Origin: JANQEU01 sp965228045
Lineage (GTDB): Bacteria; Bacteroidota; Bacteroidia; Cytophagales; Cyclobacteriaceae
Direction: 5' to 3'
Assembly: GCA_965228045.1 (NCBI GenBank)
Contig: OZ245789.1
Span: 2,294,001-2,358,000 of the forward strand
Length of the DNA stretch: 64,000 nucleotides
Part shown: one piece after another, positions 27,185-35,658 of the stretch
How positions within the stretch are numbered: position 1 is the first letter of the stretch
Layout: each line of letters starts with the position of its first letter
Notes under the pieces: generated by a model
Databases searched by the model: none
Told to the model about the DNA's origin: nothing
The model's input: only the letters and a program-made list of their open reading frames with translations
Position numbers and translations under genes: made by a program

Positions 27185-27955
27185 ATGTCAAAACCTACCA
27201 TACTCGTCACGAATGATGACGGGATCACCTCAACAGGAATAAGAAAACTCGTACAGATCTCATCCAAAATAGGGAATGTGATAGTGGTGGCACCAGATTC
27301 GCCTCAATCCGGAATGGGACATGCCATTACTGTGGGGGATACTCTTCGGTTATCAGAGAGCTATATATTTGAAGAAACGGAAGCGTATGAATGTTCGGGG
27401 ACACCAGCGGATTGCGTCAAGCTGGCCAAACATCATATCATGACGGAAAGAAGCATTGACCTGGTAGTAAGCGGTATAAATCATGGCAGCAACACCTCCA
27501 TAAGTGTACTGTATTCGGGTACGATGAGTGCCGCCATCGAGGGGGCCATTGAGCATATGCCAGCCATTGGTTTTTCCCTCTGCGATTACAATGACAACGC
27601 TGATCTGTCTCATACAGATGAGGTCATCAGCAAGCTCATAAAGGAAGTTTTGGATAAAGGTATTCCGAAAGGGACAGCATTAAATGTAAACATTCCTCCA
27701 ATCCAAAAAGAAAATATAAAGGGGATAAAAATCTGCCGGCAGGCCAATGCCAGGTGGGAGGAGAATTTCGACAGAAGATTAGACCCCTATGGGAGAGAAT
27801 ATTTCTGGATGACCGGAAATTTCATCAATCCCGACAAAGGCCAGGATACTGATGAATGGGCCATCGCAAATAACTACGTTTCTGTCGTGCCTTGCCAGTT
27901 TGATATGACCGCTTACCATGCGATAAACCAGCTGAATGATGACTGGGACTTATGA
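27185..27955 (+). CDS. surE: 5'/3'-nucleotidase SurE
   Basis: SurE removes phosphate from nucleoside monophosphates and is linked to stress survival. The metal site is LVTNDDG (Asp11, Asp12) with GMGHAITV and the later SGINHGSNTSISVLYSGT, all diagnostic. The 256-residue length is normal. The ATG directly follows the stop of the exported protein (TGAATG), so the two are coupled. No signal peptide. Confidence 0.96.
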   Translation: MSKPTILVTNDDGITSTGIRKLVQISSKIGNVIVVAPDSPQSGMGHAITVGDTLRLSESYIFEETEAYECSGTPADCVKLAKHHIMTERSIDLVVSGINHGSNTSISVLYSGTMSAAIEGAIEHMPAIGFSLCDYNDNADLSHTDEVISKLIKEVLDKGIPKGTALNVNIPPIQKENIKGIKICRQANARWEENFDRRLDPYGREYFWMTGNFINPDKGQDTDEWAIANNYVSVVPCQFDMTAYHAINQLNDDWDL

Positions 27956-27977
27956 GTTATAAACGGCGAATATTAAT

Positions 27978-27993
27978 TATCTGGTAACAGATA
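27978..27993. repeat. short inverted repeat after surE
   Basis: TATCTG and CAGATA form a perfect six-base inverted repeat around GTAA. No T-run follows on either strand, so it is not a convincing terminator and could be a protein-binding site or chance. It lies in the 143-base gap between surE and the GAF/PAS gene. Confidence 0.35.
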
Positions 27994-28052
27994 GATAACA
28001 CTGTTTCACTCCCCAATTATCGTAGTTCACTCCATTCTGTTTAATAAAAATA

Positions 28053-28071
28053 GTATGCATACATACTTTTG
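28053..28071 (+). promoter_or_regulatory. promoter -7 box with adjoining palindrome upstream of the GAF/PAS gene
   Basis: TACTTTTG at 28064-28071 fits TAnnTTTG exactly and lies 27 bases before the ATG. The perfect ten-base palindrome GTATGCATAC at 28053-28062 sits immediately upstream, between the -7 box and where a -33 element would be, a common place for a repressor or activator site. No clear -33 TTG is seen, which would fit an activator-dependent promoter. Confidence 0.5.
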
Positions 28072-28098
28072 AAGCTCAATTAGCTTTGGTTTTAAATT

Positions 28099-29019
28099 AT
28101 GGGGGAAAATAGAAACGAATCCGGCCTGAGTTTGGAAGTGTTGCAGCGGCTGGAGCAGAGAAATGCGGAACTGGCCAAGCAGCAGCTTTTTCTACGGTCA
28201 GTTCTGGAGATTACCAGTGAATTACTTGGAAAAACAGATGTCAACGAAATCGTTTGGCTGGTCACTAAAAAACTGATTTCGCAGTATGATCTTGAAGACT
28301 GCGTCATTTATGTAGTACGTGATGGATATTGTCATCAGGTTTCAGCAATTGGCGATAAAAATCCGATAGACCATGTTATCGCAAATCCAATCAGAATACC
28401 TGTGGGTAAGGGGATAGTAGGGTCTGTGGCTGAAACCGGTATTGCGGAAATCGTATCTGATACATCATCGGATGCCAGGTACATAGTAGATGATAAAGTC
28501 AGAAAATCCGAGCTTTGTGTTCCGATCTTCTTCAATGGTGAAGTCATCGGATTGATAGATTCCGAATCTTCTCAAAGGGATTTTTATAACCAGCAACATC
28601 TTAATGCCATTACCAACATTGCCAACTTGATTGGCTTCGCTATAAATAATGCCATCCAACTCGAAAAGGAAAGAGAGGTCCATAATTTCTACAGATCAGA
28701 GTATGAACGGTTTGCGGCATTAAAGGAGGGCTTTGCCTGCCCCTATATTTGTGTAGACGAAGATGAGGTAATCACGGACTGGAGTGATGCCATGGCTCAG
28801 GCCACGAAAATAAACAGCTCCGAGGCTCTTGGCAAAACACTGGAGCGGGTCAATGCGATAAGTAACCGCGTGTGGGTAAGGGGGATAGACAAACTGGATT
28901 CACAGGAAAAAGGGCTGTCTTTTCATATAGAAACGGAGGATGAGATCAACGACATCAGAATGAAGTCGGTCCCATTTCAGCTCTCCGGTAAAATGAATTA
29001 TTTCTATTATAACGTATAA
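28099..29019 (+). CDS. GAF and PAS-like sensor domain protein without output domain
   Basis: The 306-residue cytoplasmic protein starts with a coiled coil (about 8-40), then a GAF domain (about 35-190) with GKGIVGSVAETG, ELCVPIFFNGEVIGLIDSES and the closing helix. A second, PAS-like region (about 200-300) has YICVDEDEVITDWS and ends with MNYFYYNV. No kinase, cyclase or DNA-binding domain follows, so it likely acts by binding a partner. The GAF ligand cannot be told. It has its own promoter and stands alone between surE and the convergent hppD. Confidence 0.85.
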   Translation: MGENRNESGLSLEVLQRLEQRNAELAKQQLFLRSVLEITSELLGKTDVNEIVWLVTKKLISQYDLEDCVIYVVRDGYCHQVSAIGDKNPIDHVIANPIRIPVGKGIVGSVAETGIAEIVSDTSSDARYIVDDKVRKSELCVPIFFNGEVIGLIDSESSQRDFYNQQHLNAITNIANLIGFAINNAIQLEKEREVHNFYRSEYERFAALKEGFACPYICVDEDEVITDWSDAMAQATKINSSEALGKTLERVNAISNRVWVRGIDKLDSQEKGLSFHIETEDEINDIRMKSVPFQLSGKMNYFYYNV

Positions 29020-29051
29020 AAAGCAAGAGCTTCGACAAGTCGAAGCTCTTG
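29014..29051 (-). terminator. Rho-independent terminator of hppD
   Basis: Bases 29024-29051 form a perfect inverted repeat with 12-13 paired bases (CAAGAGCTTCGA around a tetraloop). On the minus strand the stem is followed by CTTTTTATA, a normal U-tract, so it ends hppD transcription. On the plus strand no T-run follows, so it is a poor terminator for the GAF/PAS gene that stops five bases before it. Confidence 0.85.
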
Positions 29052-29081
29052 GGCTTGGAATGTTGCTTATTTGAACATTTA

Positions 29082-30206
29082 TTACAGGTTTCCTCTTCTT
29101 TCCTGTTCTTTTTCCAATGCCACGAACAAGGCTTTAAAATTTCCTTTGCCAAAAGACCGGGCTCCTTTTCTTTGAATGATCTCAAAAAACATAGTGGGCC
29201 TGGCCTGCACTGTCCTGGTAAATATTTGAAGCAGGTATCCTTCTTCATCTCTGTCTACCAGGATATTCAAATTTCTTAATGTTTCAATTTCTTCGTCTAT
29301 GTGACCGACACGCTCAGTCAGGTCATCATAGTAGGTGTCCGGTACTCTCAAAAATTCCATGCCTCTCTCCCTCAATTCGGAAACAGTATGAATGATGTCA
29401 TCGGTGGCTACGGCGATGTGCTGGACGCCGGCACCTTCATAAAAATCCAGATACTCGTCCACCTGAGATTTCTTGATCCCCGGAGCTGGTTCATTGATCG
29501 GGAATTTGATGCGCTCATTTCCGTTTGACATCACCTTACTCATGAGAGCGGTGTACTTTGTGGAAATGTCTTTATCGTCAAACGATGCGAGCTCTTTGAA
29601 ACCAAGTACATCACCATAGAATTTCACCCAGGTATTCATCTGTCCCAGTTCCACATTGCCGACCATATGATCCACAAACTTAAGCCCGATCGGTTCCGGG
29701 TTGTACTCCGTTTCCCAAACTTCAAATCCCGGAAGGAATGTGCCTGTATAGTCATCCCTCTCCACAAAAATATGGACAACTTCACCGTAAGTATATATCC
29801 CGGAGCGAACAACGTGACCGTTTGAGTCCTTTTCTTTTGTGGGTTTCATAAAGGACCTTGCTCCACGCTTTATGGCTTCTTCGTATGCTTTGGTTGCATC
29901 AGGTACCCACAAGGCTGTGACTTTCACACCGTCACCATGCTTGTCAATGTGCTTTCCTATTTCGGTCCCGCTTTTTAGAGGAGAAGTAAGCACCAGACGG
30001 ATTTTATCCTGGACCACAACATAAGATTCTGAAACCTTATTTCCAGTTTCCAATCCGGAATACGCCAGGGATCTAAATCCAAAAACAGATTTATAAAAGT
30101 GCGCAGCTTGCTTGGAATTACTGACATACATTTCAATGTAGTCAGTACCATTGATAGGCATAAAATCAATTTCCTGCTGCGGTTCCTGGGTTGCAACTTG
30201 CGGCAT
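29082..30206 (-). CDS. hppD: 4-hydroxyphenylpyruvate dioxygenase
   Basis: This iron enzyme turns 4-hydroxyphenylpyruvate into homogentisate, the second step of tyrosine breakdown. Two vicinal-oxygen-chelate domains are visible (about 20-155 and 170-340). The iron ligands fit VDHMVGN, QHIAVATDDI and FFEIIQRKG, and the C-terminal helix motif GFGKGNFKALF-like (SFGKGNFKALF) closes the active site. The 374-residue length is normal. It has its own promoter and terminator, yet lies beside the hmgA-fahA cluster on the same strand. Confidence 0.97.
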   Translation of the reverse strand: MPQVATQEPQQEIDFMPINGTDYIEMYVSNSKQAAHFYKSVFGFRSLAYSGLETGNKVSESYVVVQDKIRLVLTSPLKSGTEIGKHIDKHGDGVKVTALWVPDATKAYEEAIKRGARSFMKPTKEKDSNGHVVRSGIYTYGEVVHIFVERDDYTGTFLPGFEVWETEYNPEPIGLKFVDHMVGNVELGQMNTWVKFYGDVLGFKELASFDDKDISTKYTALMSKVMSNGNERIKFPINEPAPGIKKSQVDEYLDFYEGAGVQHIAVATDDIIHTVSELRERGMEFLRVPDTYYDDLTERVGHIDEEIETLRNLNILVDRDEEGYLLQIFTRTVQARPTMFFEIIQRKGARSFGKGNFKALFVALEKEQERRGNL

Positions 30207-30218
30207 ATTGAGGTGTAT

Positions 30219-30238
30219 TTTGTTGCTATAACAACAAA
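30219..30238. promoter_or_regulatory. candidate operator of hppD
   Basis: TTTGTTG and CAACAAA form a perfect seven-base inverted repeat around six bases, just downstream of the hppD -7 box, where bound protein would block transcription. Its ten-base core (ATAACAACAA, plus strand) recurs upstream of hmgA at 35623-35632. A regulator of aromatic amino acid breakdown is the natural candidate; none is encoded nearby. Confidence 0.5.
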
Positions 30239-30265
30239 TATATCAAATAGATTTCAGCTTGACAA
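30235..30265 (-). promoter_or_regulatory. hppD promoter
   Basis: On the minus strand a TTG (plus 30263-30265) is followed after exactly 20 bases by TATATTTG (plus 30235-30242). Both the sequences and the spacing fit the Bacteroidota primary sigma factor consensus. The -7 box lies 28 bases before the hppD ATG. Confidence 0.75.
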
Positions 30266-30286
30266 TGGCATGCAGTCTGTTTTGAG

Positions 30287-32242
30287 TCAGTTGATTTGAT
30301 CGAGAATAGAGGACTTGTTATTCTCAAAGTATTCCATGGCTTCAGGATTACGTATCGACTCTTTGTTGATAGACTTATCAGTTTTACCCATAAACAGTTT
30401 TTTTACGGGAACCTCCATCTTTTTTCCGCTAAGGGTATAAGGTATGTCCGGTACCCTCATAATATGATCAGGAACATGCCTTGGAGAACATTTATCCCGA
30501 ATGTTTGCTGTTATTTGCTGCTTCAGGTTCTCGAAATCAACATTTGCCGAGACTTTCACAAATAATGGCATCATATCACTGCCATCCGGCAGTTCTATAT
30601 TGATTACAAGACTGTCTTCCAATCCCGGTACATCATTCAATGCGGAATAGATCTCCGCTGTACCTATTCTGATTCCTTTTCTGTTTAAAGTAGCATCGGA
30701 CCTGCCCTCGATCCTCAGGCTTCCATCTTCAAATATCTCCACCCAGTCTCCATGCATCCATTTACCCGGAACTTTGGAAAAGTAGCTTTCTGAATACCGG
30801 TTTCCATCATGGTCATTCCAGAAAAATACCGGCATGCAGGGCATTGGCTTGTCGATCGTCATTTCACCCATTTCATCCACAGGTTTGCCTTCATCATTAC
30901 AGGCTACCAGGCTGCAGCCCAAAGCTCTTCCCTGTATAAGTCCTTTTCTTACTGGTTTGGAAGGGATTCCACCCACAAATGCTGTACAAACATCCGTTCC
31001 GCCGCTCATTGAGCAGAGCCAAACGCTTTTTGATACACGTTGGTAGACCCATTCGAATGCTTCAGGAGGGAGCGGAGCACCTGTTGAACCGATGGATCGC
31101 AATTCAGGTAAATCCAGTTCCAAAAGATCCAGTTCCTTTTTCATGCAGGCTGTGAGAAATGGGGCGCTCGTACCGAAGTGGTGAATCGGAAGCTCCTTTG
31201 CAAGCTTCCAAAGCGACTTTATGTCCGGATATCCGGGACTGCCATCCACGAGGACGGCTGATGCTCCGGCCAGGAGACTGGCCTGAAGAAAGTTCCACAT
31301 CATCCAGCCAGTGGTAGTGTACCAGAAGAAATTTTCTCCTTCCCTGACATCGTTATGAAAATGAATGTATTTGAGATGCTCCAATAGTACACCTCCATGC
31401 GAATGTGTTATCGCTTTAGGTTTTCCGGTAGTCCCGCTTGAATACAGTATCCAGATAGGATGAGAAAAAGGCACTCTTTTAAATCTCAATAGCGACCCAC
31501 TTTCAGGGATTTCGTCCCATGTGATCATGTCATTTTTTCTCTGATCCAGAAAGGGTATTAACACTGTGGTATCCAGACTATTCAGAGCCTGCCGGATAGT
31601 ACTCAATTCTTCAGATCGATCGATGGTTTTGCCATTGTACTGATAGCCATCTGTGGCAAACAGAATTTTGGGTTCGATTTGAGCAAAGCGATCAATGACC
31701 GTGGTAGCTCCAAAATCCGGTGAGCAACATGACCAGATTGCGCCCAGAGAGTTGACCGCGTAAAAAACAACCAAGGCATATGGGGAGTTGGGGAGGTATG
31801 CCACTACACGATCTCCTTCCTTCACACCCTTTGAGACCAGAAACTGTTGAATTTTTAAAACTTCGTTTTCCAACCATTCCCAGGAATATGGCACATAGGA
31901 TTCATTTTCATCCTGATAATAGAAGGCAGGTCTGGATTTAGATTTCTTTCGGAAAATGTGTTCGGAATAGTTAAGGCTGGTACCCTCAAACCAGCGGACA
32001 TTTGGCATTTCATCGTCACTAAGGACACTTGAGAATGTGCCATCATGCATTATCTCAAAATATTCCCAAACTGCCGACCAGAACTCCCCGGTATTGTCGC
32101 AAGACCACTTCCAAAAGGCTTCATAGTCCTGAAATTCTAATCCATGACTGCTATGCAGCCAATTCTGAAAATGCGTGAGATGGGAGTCTTGAATGAATGC
32201 TCCTCCTGGTTCCCAGAGTATTGGATATTGCTGCTTGATCAT
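30287..32242 (-). CDS. acetoacetyl-CoA synthetase
   Basis: The 651-residue acyl-adenylate enzyme activates acetoacetate with ATP and CoA. The AMP-binding motif YSSGTTGKPKAITHSHGG, the TTTGWMMWNF stretch and the C-terminal GRSDATLNRKGIRIGTAEIY are those of the acetoacetyl-CoA synthetase branch rather than acetyl-CoA synthetase. Its place in the homogentisate cluster is logical: fumarylacetoacetase releases acetoacetate, which this enzyme commits to thiolysis. Its ATG overlaps the stop of the FMN-protein gene by four bases. Confidence 0.93.
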   Translation of the reverse strand: MIKQQYPILWEPGGAFIQDSHLTHFQNWLHSSHGLEFQDYEAFWKWSCDNTGEFWSAVWEYFEIMHDGTFSSVLSDDEMPNVRWFEGTSLNYSEHIFRKKSKSRPAFYYQDENESYVPYSWEWLENEVLKIQQFLVSKGVKEGDRVVAYLPNSPYALVVFYAVNSLGAIWSCCSPDFGATTVIDRFAQIEPKILFATDGYQYNGKTIDRSEELSTIRQALNSLDTTVLIPFLDQRKNDMITWDEIPESGSLLRFKRVPFSHPIWILYSSGTTGKPKAITHSHGGVLLEHLKYIHFHNDVREGENFFWYTTTGWMMWNFLQASLLAGASAVLVDGSPGYPDIKSLWKLAKELPIHHFGTSAPFLTACMKKELDLLELDLPELRSIGSTGAPLPPEAFEWVYQRVSKSVWLCSMSGGTDVCTAFVGGIPSKPVRKGLIQGRALGCSLVACNDEGKPVDEMGEMTIDKPMPCMPVFFWNDHDGNRYSESYFSKVPGKWMHGDWVEIFEDGSLRIEGRSDATLNRKGIRIGTAEIYSALNDVPGLEDSLVINIELPDGSDMMPLFVKVSANVDFENLKQQITANIRDKCSPRHVPDHIMRVPDIPYTLSGKKMEVPVKKLFMGKTDKSINKESIRNPEAMEYFENNKSSILDQIN

Positions 32243-33144
32243 AAAATATCGGCTATCAGAAGGTAAAGTGCCGCTTTTTCCAGTTGTCCATTGTTGATGA
32301 GGTTTTTAGCCAACTGATGGATCTGAAGTAAAGATTCTTCCTTATCCGATGCTTTGAGAATAGAAAGGATTTCCGGGTCTTCTCTGGCTACAGATATTTT
32401 TGTTGATTCCGGTAGATTCGGCAATGAGCCGAGCTTACCAATGTCATTACCTGAAAGTACACTACTATTCCGAATGGAGTCAGGAAGTTGATCCACTCCA
32501 ATACCCAATTCACTGGCCGGCTTGGCTACCTCAAACATGGCATCCGGATTGGTTCGGGAATACCAGTTACCGCCCATTCTTCCGACAAGATCAAGTTTTG
32601 TAACGTCTATTTTTTGATTACCGTCCAGAAACTCCTTGCTGATATGCATTCTTTTTACACGGCAAATCACCAGATTACCGGCACCACCCTGATCTCCCAG
32701 TTCTATTACCTGATCTACGGTACATTCAAATGAGACAGGGGCTTCTTTGACTCTTGGAGGCTTTATTGTGTCTGATTTGACTTCAGTGAATCCGCTTTTT
32801 TTGAACTCATTCACACCACGATCAAAGTTGGAGCTGGAGAGTGACATTTGTTCTACCATACTATAGCTCACTACGTTGATACAAACCTCAGGGACTTCCT
32901 TCACATTTAAATAGGAATGCTTTAACTCATTTTCCCGGCCTTTTCTGGAAGGGGAGAAAATCATGATGGGAGGATTCGAAGAAAAGACATTGAAAAAGCT
33001 AAACGGGCTAAGGTTAACCTCACCATTTTTACTAATTGTACTGGCAAATGCGATGGGTCTGGGAGCGACTGCTGACAGTAGGTAGCCATGGCGTTCGATT
33101 GGGTTTACATCATCAAGATCGATGGAAAGGAATGTAGTGCTCAT
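32239..33144 (-). CDS. flavin reductase-like FMN-binding split-barrel protein
   Basis: The first 200 residues match the flavin reductase family: HGYLLSAVAPRPIAFASTI, NLSPFSFFNVFSSNPPIMIF and FECTVDQVIELGDQGG are typical. The last 100 residues are helical and not recognised. It is coupled by four-base overlaps to both fahA and the acetoacetyl-CoA synthetase gene. Similar genes often travel with homogentisate genes in Bacteroidota (from memory), but the reaction is unknown; hmgA and hppD need iron, not flavin. Confidence 0.88.
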   Translation of the reverse strand: MSTTFLSIDLDDVNPIERHGYLLSAVAPRPIAFASTISKNGEVNLSPFSFFNVFSSNPPIMIFSPSRKGRENELKHSYLNVKEVPEVCINVVSYSMVEQMSLSSSNFDRGVNEFKKSGFTEVKSDTIKPPRVKEAPVSFECTVDQVIELGDQGGAGNLVICRVKRMHISKEFLDGNQKIDVTKLDLVGRMGGNWYSRTNPDAMFEVAKPASELGIGVDQLPDSIRNSSVLSGNDIGKLGSLPNLPESTKISVAREDPEILSILKASDKEESLLQIHQLAKNLINNGQLEKAALYLLIADIL

Positions 33145-34385
33145 AACTTGGCCGGCAGTATTTTAGTAACAACTTCCCCAAAACCAATTCTATGGCCATG
33201 CATTTCGGTAAACCCTCTCATTCGAACGGTATCTCCGTCTTCAATAAATTTCCTTTCCGATCCATCTGATAACAAAACTGGCTTGGAACCAGCCCAGGCA
33301 AGTTCCAGCATAGATCCATAGCTGTCAGGAGTTGGCCCGCTTATCGTACCGGAAGCCATCATATCACCGATGTTTACATTGCAGCCATTAATGGTGTGAT
33401 GGGCCAGCTGCTGTACCATATTCCAATACATGTACCTGAAATTTGATCTGGATATGATGGTCTCTTTGGATCCTTCAGGCTGAATGCCTACCTCCAGTTG
33501 AATGTCATAATTTTGATCTCCCTCAAATTGCAAATAAGGCAGCACTTCGGGGTCCTGCAGCGGTCCTGAAACTTTAGCGGACTCAAGGGCCTCCATTGTC
33601 ACTACCCAGGGAGAAATAGATGAACCAAAACTCTTGGCAAGAAAAGGTCCGAGTGGTACATACTCCCACTTTTGCACGTCTCTTGCCGACCAATCATTGA
33701 ACAGGACCATTCCGAATATGTGTTCGCTCGCTTCACGGGTGGATATAGACTGCCCCAGCATGGTCGGTTTCCCAACGATAAATGCCATTTCTAATTCAAA
33801 ATCAACCCGCTTACTGGGGCCGAAAACAGGAGGTCCGTCGTCCGGCTTGGTTTGCCCCAGGGGCCGGTGAATATCTGTACCCGAAATCACAATCGATGAG
33901 CTCCTGCCATGGTATCCAACAGGGATGTGCTTCCAATTTGGCAACAGTGCATTTTCCGGATCTCTAAACATTTTGCCGACATTCGTAGCGTGTTCTATAC
34001 TGGAATAGAAGTCAGTATAATCCCCAACTTTCACCGGGAGGTGCATGGTTACATTTGCCTGGTTTAGCAGCAGATCCGGATATATTTGGAGCGCAGAATT
34101 CTCCTCTGATAACAACTTTTGAGCTGCCAGTCTTACTTTGTTTGTAATGGGTTTGCCCAATGCAATGAAGTCGTTCAGGTAATCATTTCGAAGAACGGCT
34201 TCGTTGAGTCCCGGGATATTCAATACTCCCTGTGACCATGCACCTAGCAAATCCAGGACCTTATCGCCAATTGCGATCCCCACTCTTTTTTCTCCTGCAT
34301 CCGAGAAAATACCGAACGGAAGGTTGTAAATGCTAAAATCTGAATTTTCGGGTATGTCTACCCAGGTCTTAAGTTTATCGTTCAT
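33141..34385 (-). CDS. fahA: fumarylacetoacetase
   Basis: This hydrolase cleaves fumarylacetoacetate to fumarate and acetoacetate, the last step of tyrosine breakdown. The 414-residue protein has the active-site stretch DYTDFYSSIEHATNVGKMFR, VGYHGRSSSIVISG, and the metal-binding LEMAFIVGKP and NDWSARDVQKWEY. Its ATG follows the hmgA stop by three bases and its stop overlaps the next gene by four. No maleylacetoacetate isomerase gene is nearby. Confidence 0.97.
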   Translation of the reverse strand: MNDKLKTWVDIPENSDFSIYNLPFGIFSDAGEKRVGIAIGDKVLDLLGAWSQGVLNIPGLNEAVLRNDYLNDFIALGKPITNKVRLAAQKLLSEENSALQIYPDLLLNQANVTMHLPVKVGDYTDFYSSIEHATNVGKMFRDPENALLPNWKHIPVGYHGRSSSIVISGTDIHRPLGQTKPDDGPPVFGPSKRVDFELEMAFIVGKPTMLGQSISTREASEHIFGMVLFNDWSARDVQKWEYVPLGPFLAKSFGSSISPWVVTMEALESAKVSGPLQDPEVLPYLQFEGDQNYDIQLEVGIQPEGSKETIISRSNFRYMYWNMVQQLAHHTINGCNVNIGDMMASGTISGPTPDSYGSMLELAWAGSKPVLLSDGSERKFIEDGDTVRMRGFTEMHGHRIGFGEVVTKILPAKL

Positions 34386-34388
34386 GCT

Positions 34389-35546
34389 TTAGTCGAGCCA
34401 GGATTTATAGTAGTTTCCATCATCAATTTTCATGGCATTTTTGGTGATTTGAAGGGGTTTAAATGTATCGATCATCACTGCCAGTTCCTGCGTTTCCTTT
34501 TTGCCGATACTGCGTTCATAAGCACCTGGATGAGGTCCATGCGGGATTCCGGAAGGATGTAATGAAATGTATCCCTTGTCCACATTATTTCTGCTCATAA
34601 AGTCACCGTCCACATAATACAGCATTTCGTCAGAATCAATATTAGAATGATTGTATGGTGCTGGAATAGACTCCGGATGATAGTCGTAGAGCCTGGGGCA
34701 AAATGAGCAAACTACAAATGCCGTGGTTTCAAAAGTTTGATGAACCGGTGGCGGTTGATGGACCCTTCCTGTAATTGGTTCAAAGTCATGAATTGAAAAA
34801 CCATAGGGAAAGTTGTAGCCATCCCAGCCCACCACGTCAAATGGGTGAGAGGCATAGACCAACTCGTGTAGCAGACCCTGCTTTTTGATCTTCATAACAA
34901 ACTCACCTTTTTCATCATGAGTTTCCAGGTTTTGTGGCAGCTTATAATCTCTTTCACAGAATGGAGAGTGCTCCAGCAGCTGCCCGAACCAGTTACGGTA
35001 TCGCTTTGGGGTATAGATTGGGTGGAAAGATTCAGCAATCAGGAGTCTGTTTTGCTCATCATTGAATTCAATCTGGTAAATCATTCCTCTGGGGATCACA
35101 AGATAGTCTCCGTATTCAAATTCGATATTTCCCAAAAATGTTCTCAAAGTTCCACTTCCCTGGTGGACGAAAATCAATTCATCTGCATCTATGTTCTTAT
35201 AGAAATAATCCCTGATTGAATTTTTAGGGGCCGCAAGGGAGATTACGATGTCATTATTTACCAGCATCGGTTCCCGACTTTCCAGAAAGTCATCTTTTGG
35301 CTTGACATCAAATCCCTTCAACATTCTGGCGGTGATATTTTTCTCCACGGCAATTTCCGGTCTGAGATCAATAGGTTTTTTAATCTCACTTACCATCGTC
35401 GGTCGATGTATATGGTATAGGAGAGAGGACATTCCGTCAAAGCCTATTGTGCCAAACAGCTGCTCATTGTAGAGCTTTCCGTTTGGTTGGCGAAAGATCG
35501 TGTGTCTTTTGTGGGGCGTTTTTCCTAATCGATGATATATGGGCAT
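34389..35546 (-). CDS. hmgA: homogentisate 1,2-dioxygenase
   Basis: This iron dioxygenase opens the homogentisate ring to maleylacetoacetate. Diagnostic stretches are EQLFGTIGFDGMSSLLYH, YGDYLVIPRGMIYQIEF and the C-terminal HPSGIPHGPHPGAYE with iron-ligand histidines and a glutamate. I start at the ATG at 35546 (MPIYHRLG), which fits the usual N-terminus in this phylum; an in-frame GTG at 35600 would add 18 residues of no clear family fit. It is the first gene of the hmgA-fahA-FMN protein-acetoacetyl-CoA synthetase operon. Confidence 0.96.
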   Translation of the reverse strand: MPIYHRLGKTPHKRHTIFRQPNGKLYNEQLFGTIGFDGMSSLLYHIHRPTMVSEIKKPIDLRPEIAVEKNITARMLKGFDVKPKDDFLESREPMLVNNDIVISLAAPKNSIRDYFYKNIDADELIFVHQGSGTLRTFLGNIEFEYGDYLVIPRGMIYQIEFNDEQNRLLIAESFHPIYTPKRYRNWFGQLLEHSPFCERDYKLPQNLETHDEKGEFVMKIKKQGLLHELVYASHPFDVVGWDGYNFPYGFSIHDFEPITGRVHQPPPVHQTFETTAFVVCSFCPRLYDYHPESIPAPYNHSNIDSDEMLYYVDGDFMSRNNVDKGYISLHPSGIPHGPHPGAYERSIGKKETQELAVMIDTFKPLQITKNAMKIDDGNYYKSWLD

Positions 35547-35616
35547 CGCAGATTCAATTTTGGGTGCAGGTCTAAAGTTAAAAATTTCTTTAGCCTTCAC
35601 TCCCGATTCTTATTTA

Positions 35617-35633
35617 ATTGTCATAACAACAAT
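35617..35633. promoter_or_regulatory. candidate operator of hmgA, sharing a core with the hppD site
   Basis: ATTGT and ACAAT form a five-base inverted repeat around seven bases. The internal ten-mer ATAACAACAA (35623-35632) is the same as at hppD (30228-30237). It lies in the 58-base stretch between the DUF2378-like gene and the earliest hmgA start. No exact TAnnTTTG box was found beside it. Confidence 0.42.
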
Positions 35634-35658
35634 CAAACAAACAAAATCATTTCGCGCC

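Noticed and set aside
27978..27993. Terminator of surE
   Set aside because: The stem is only six AT-rich pairs and no T-run follows on either strand.
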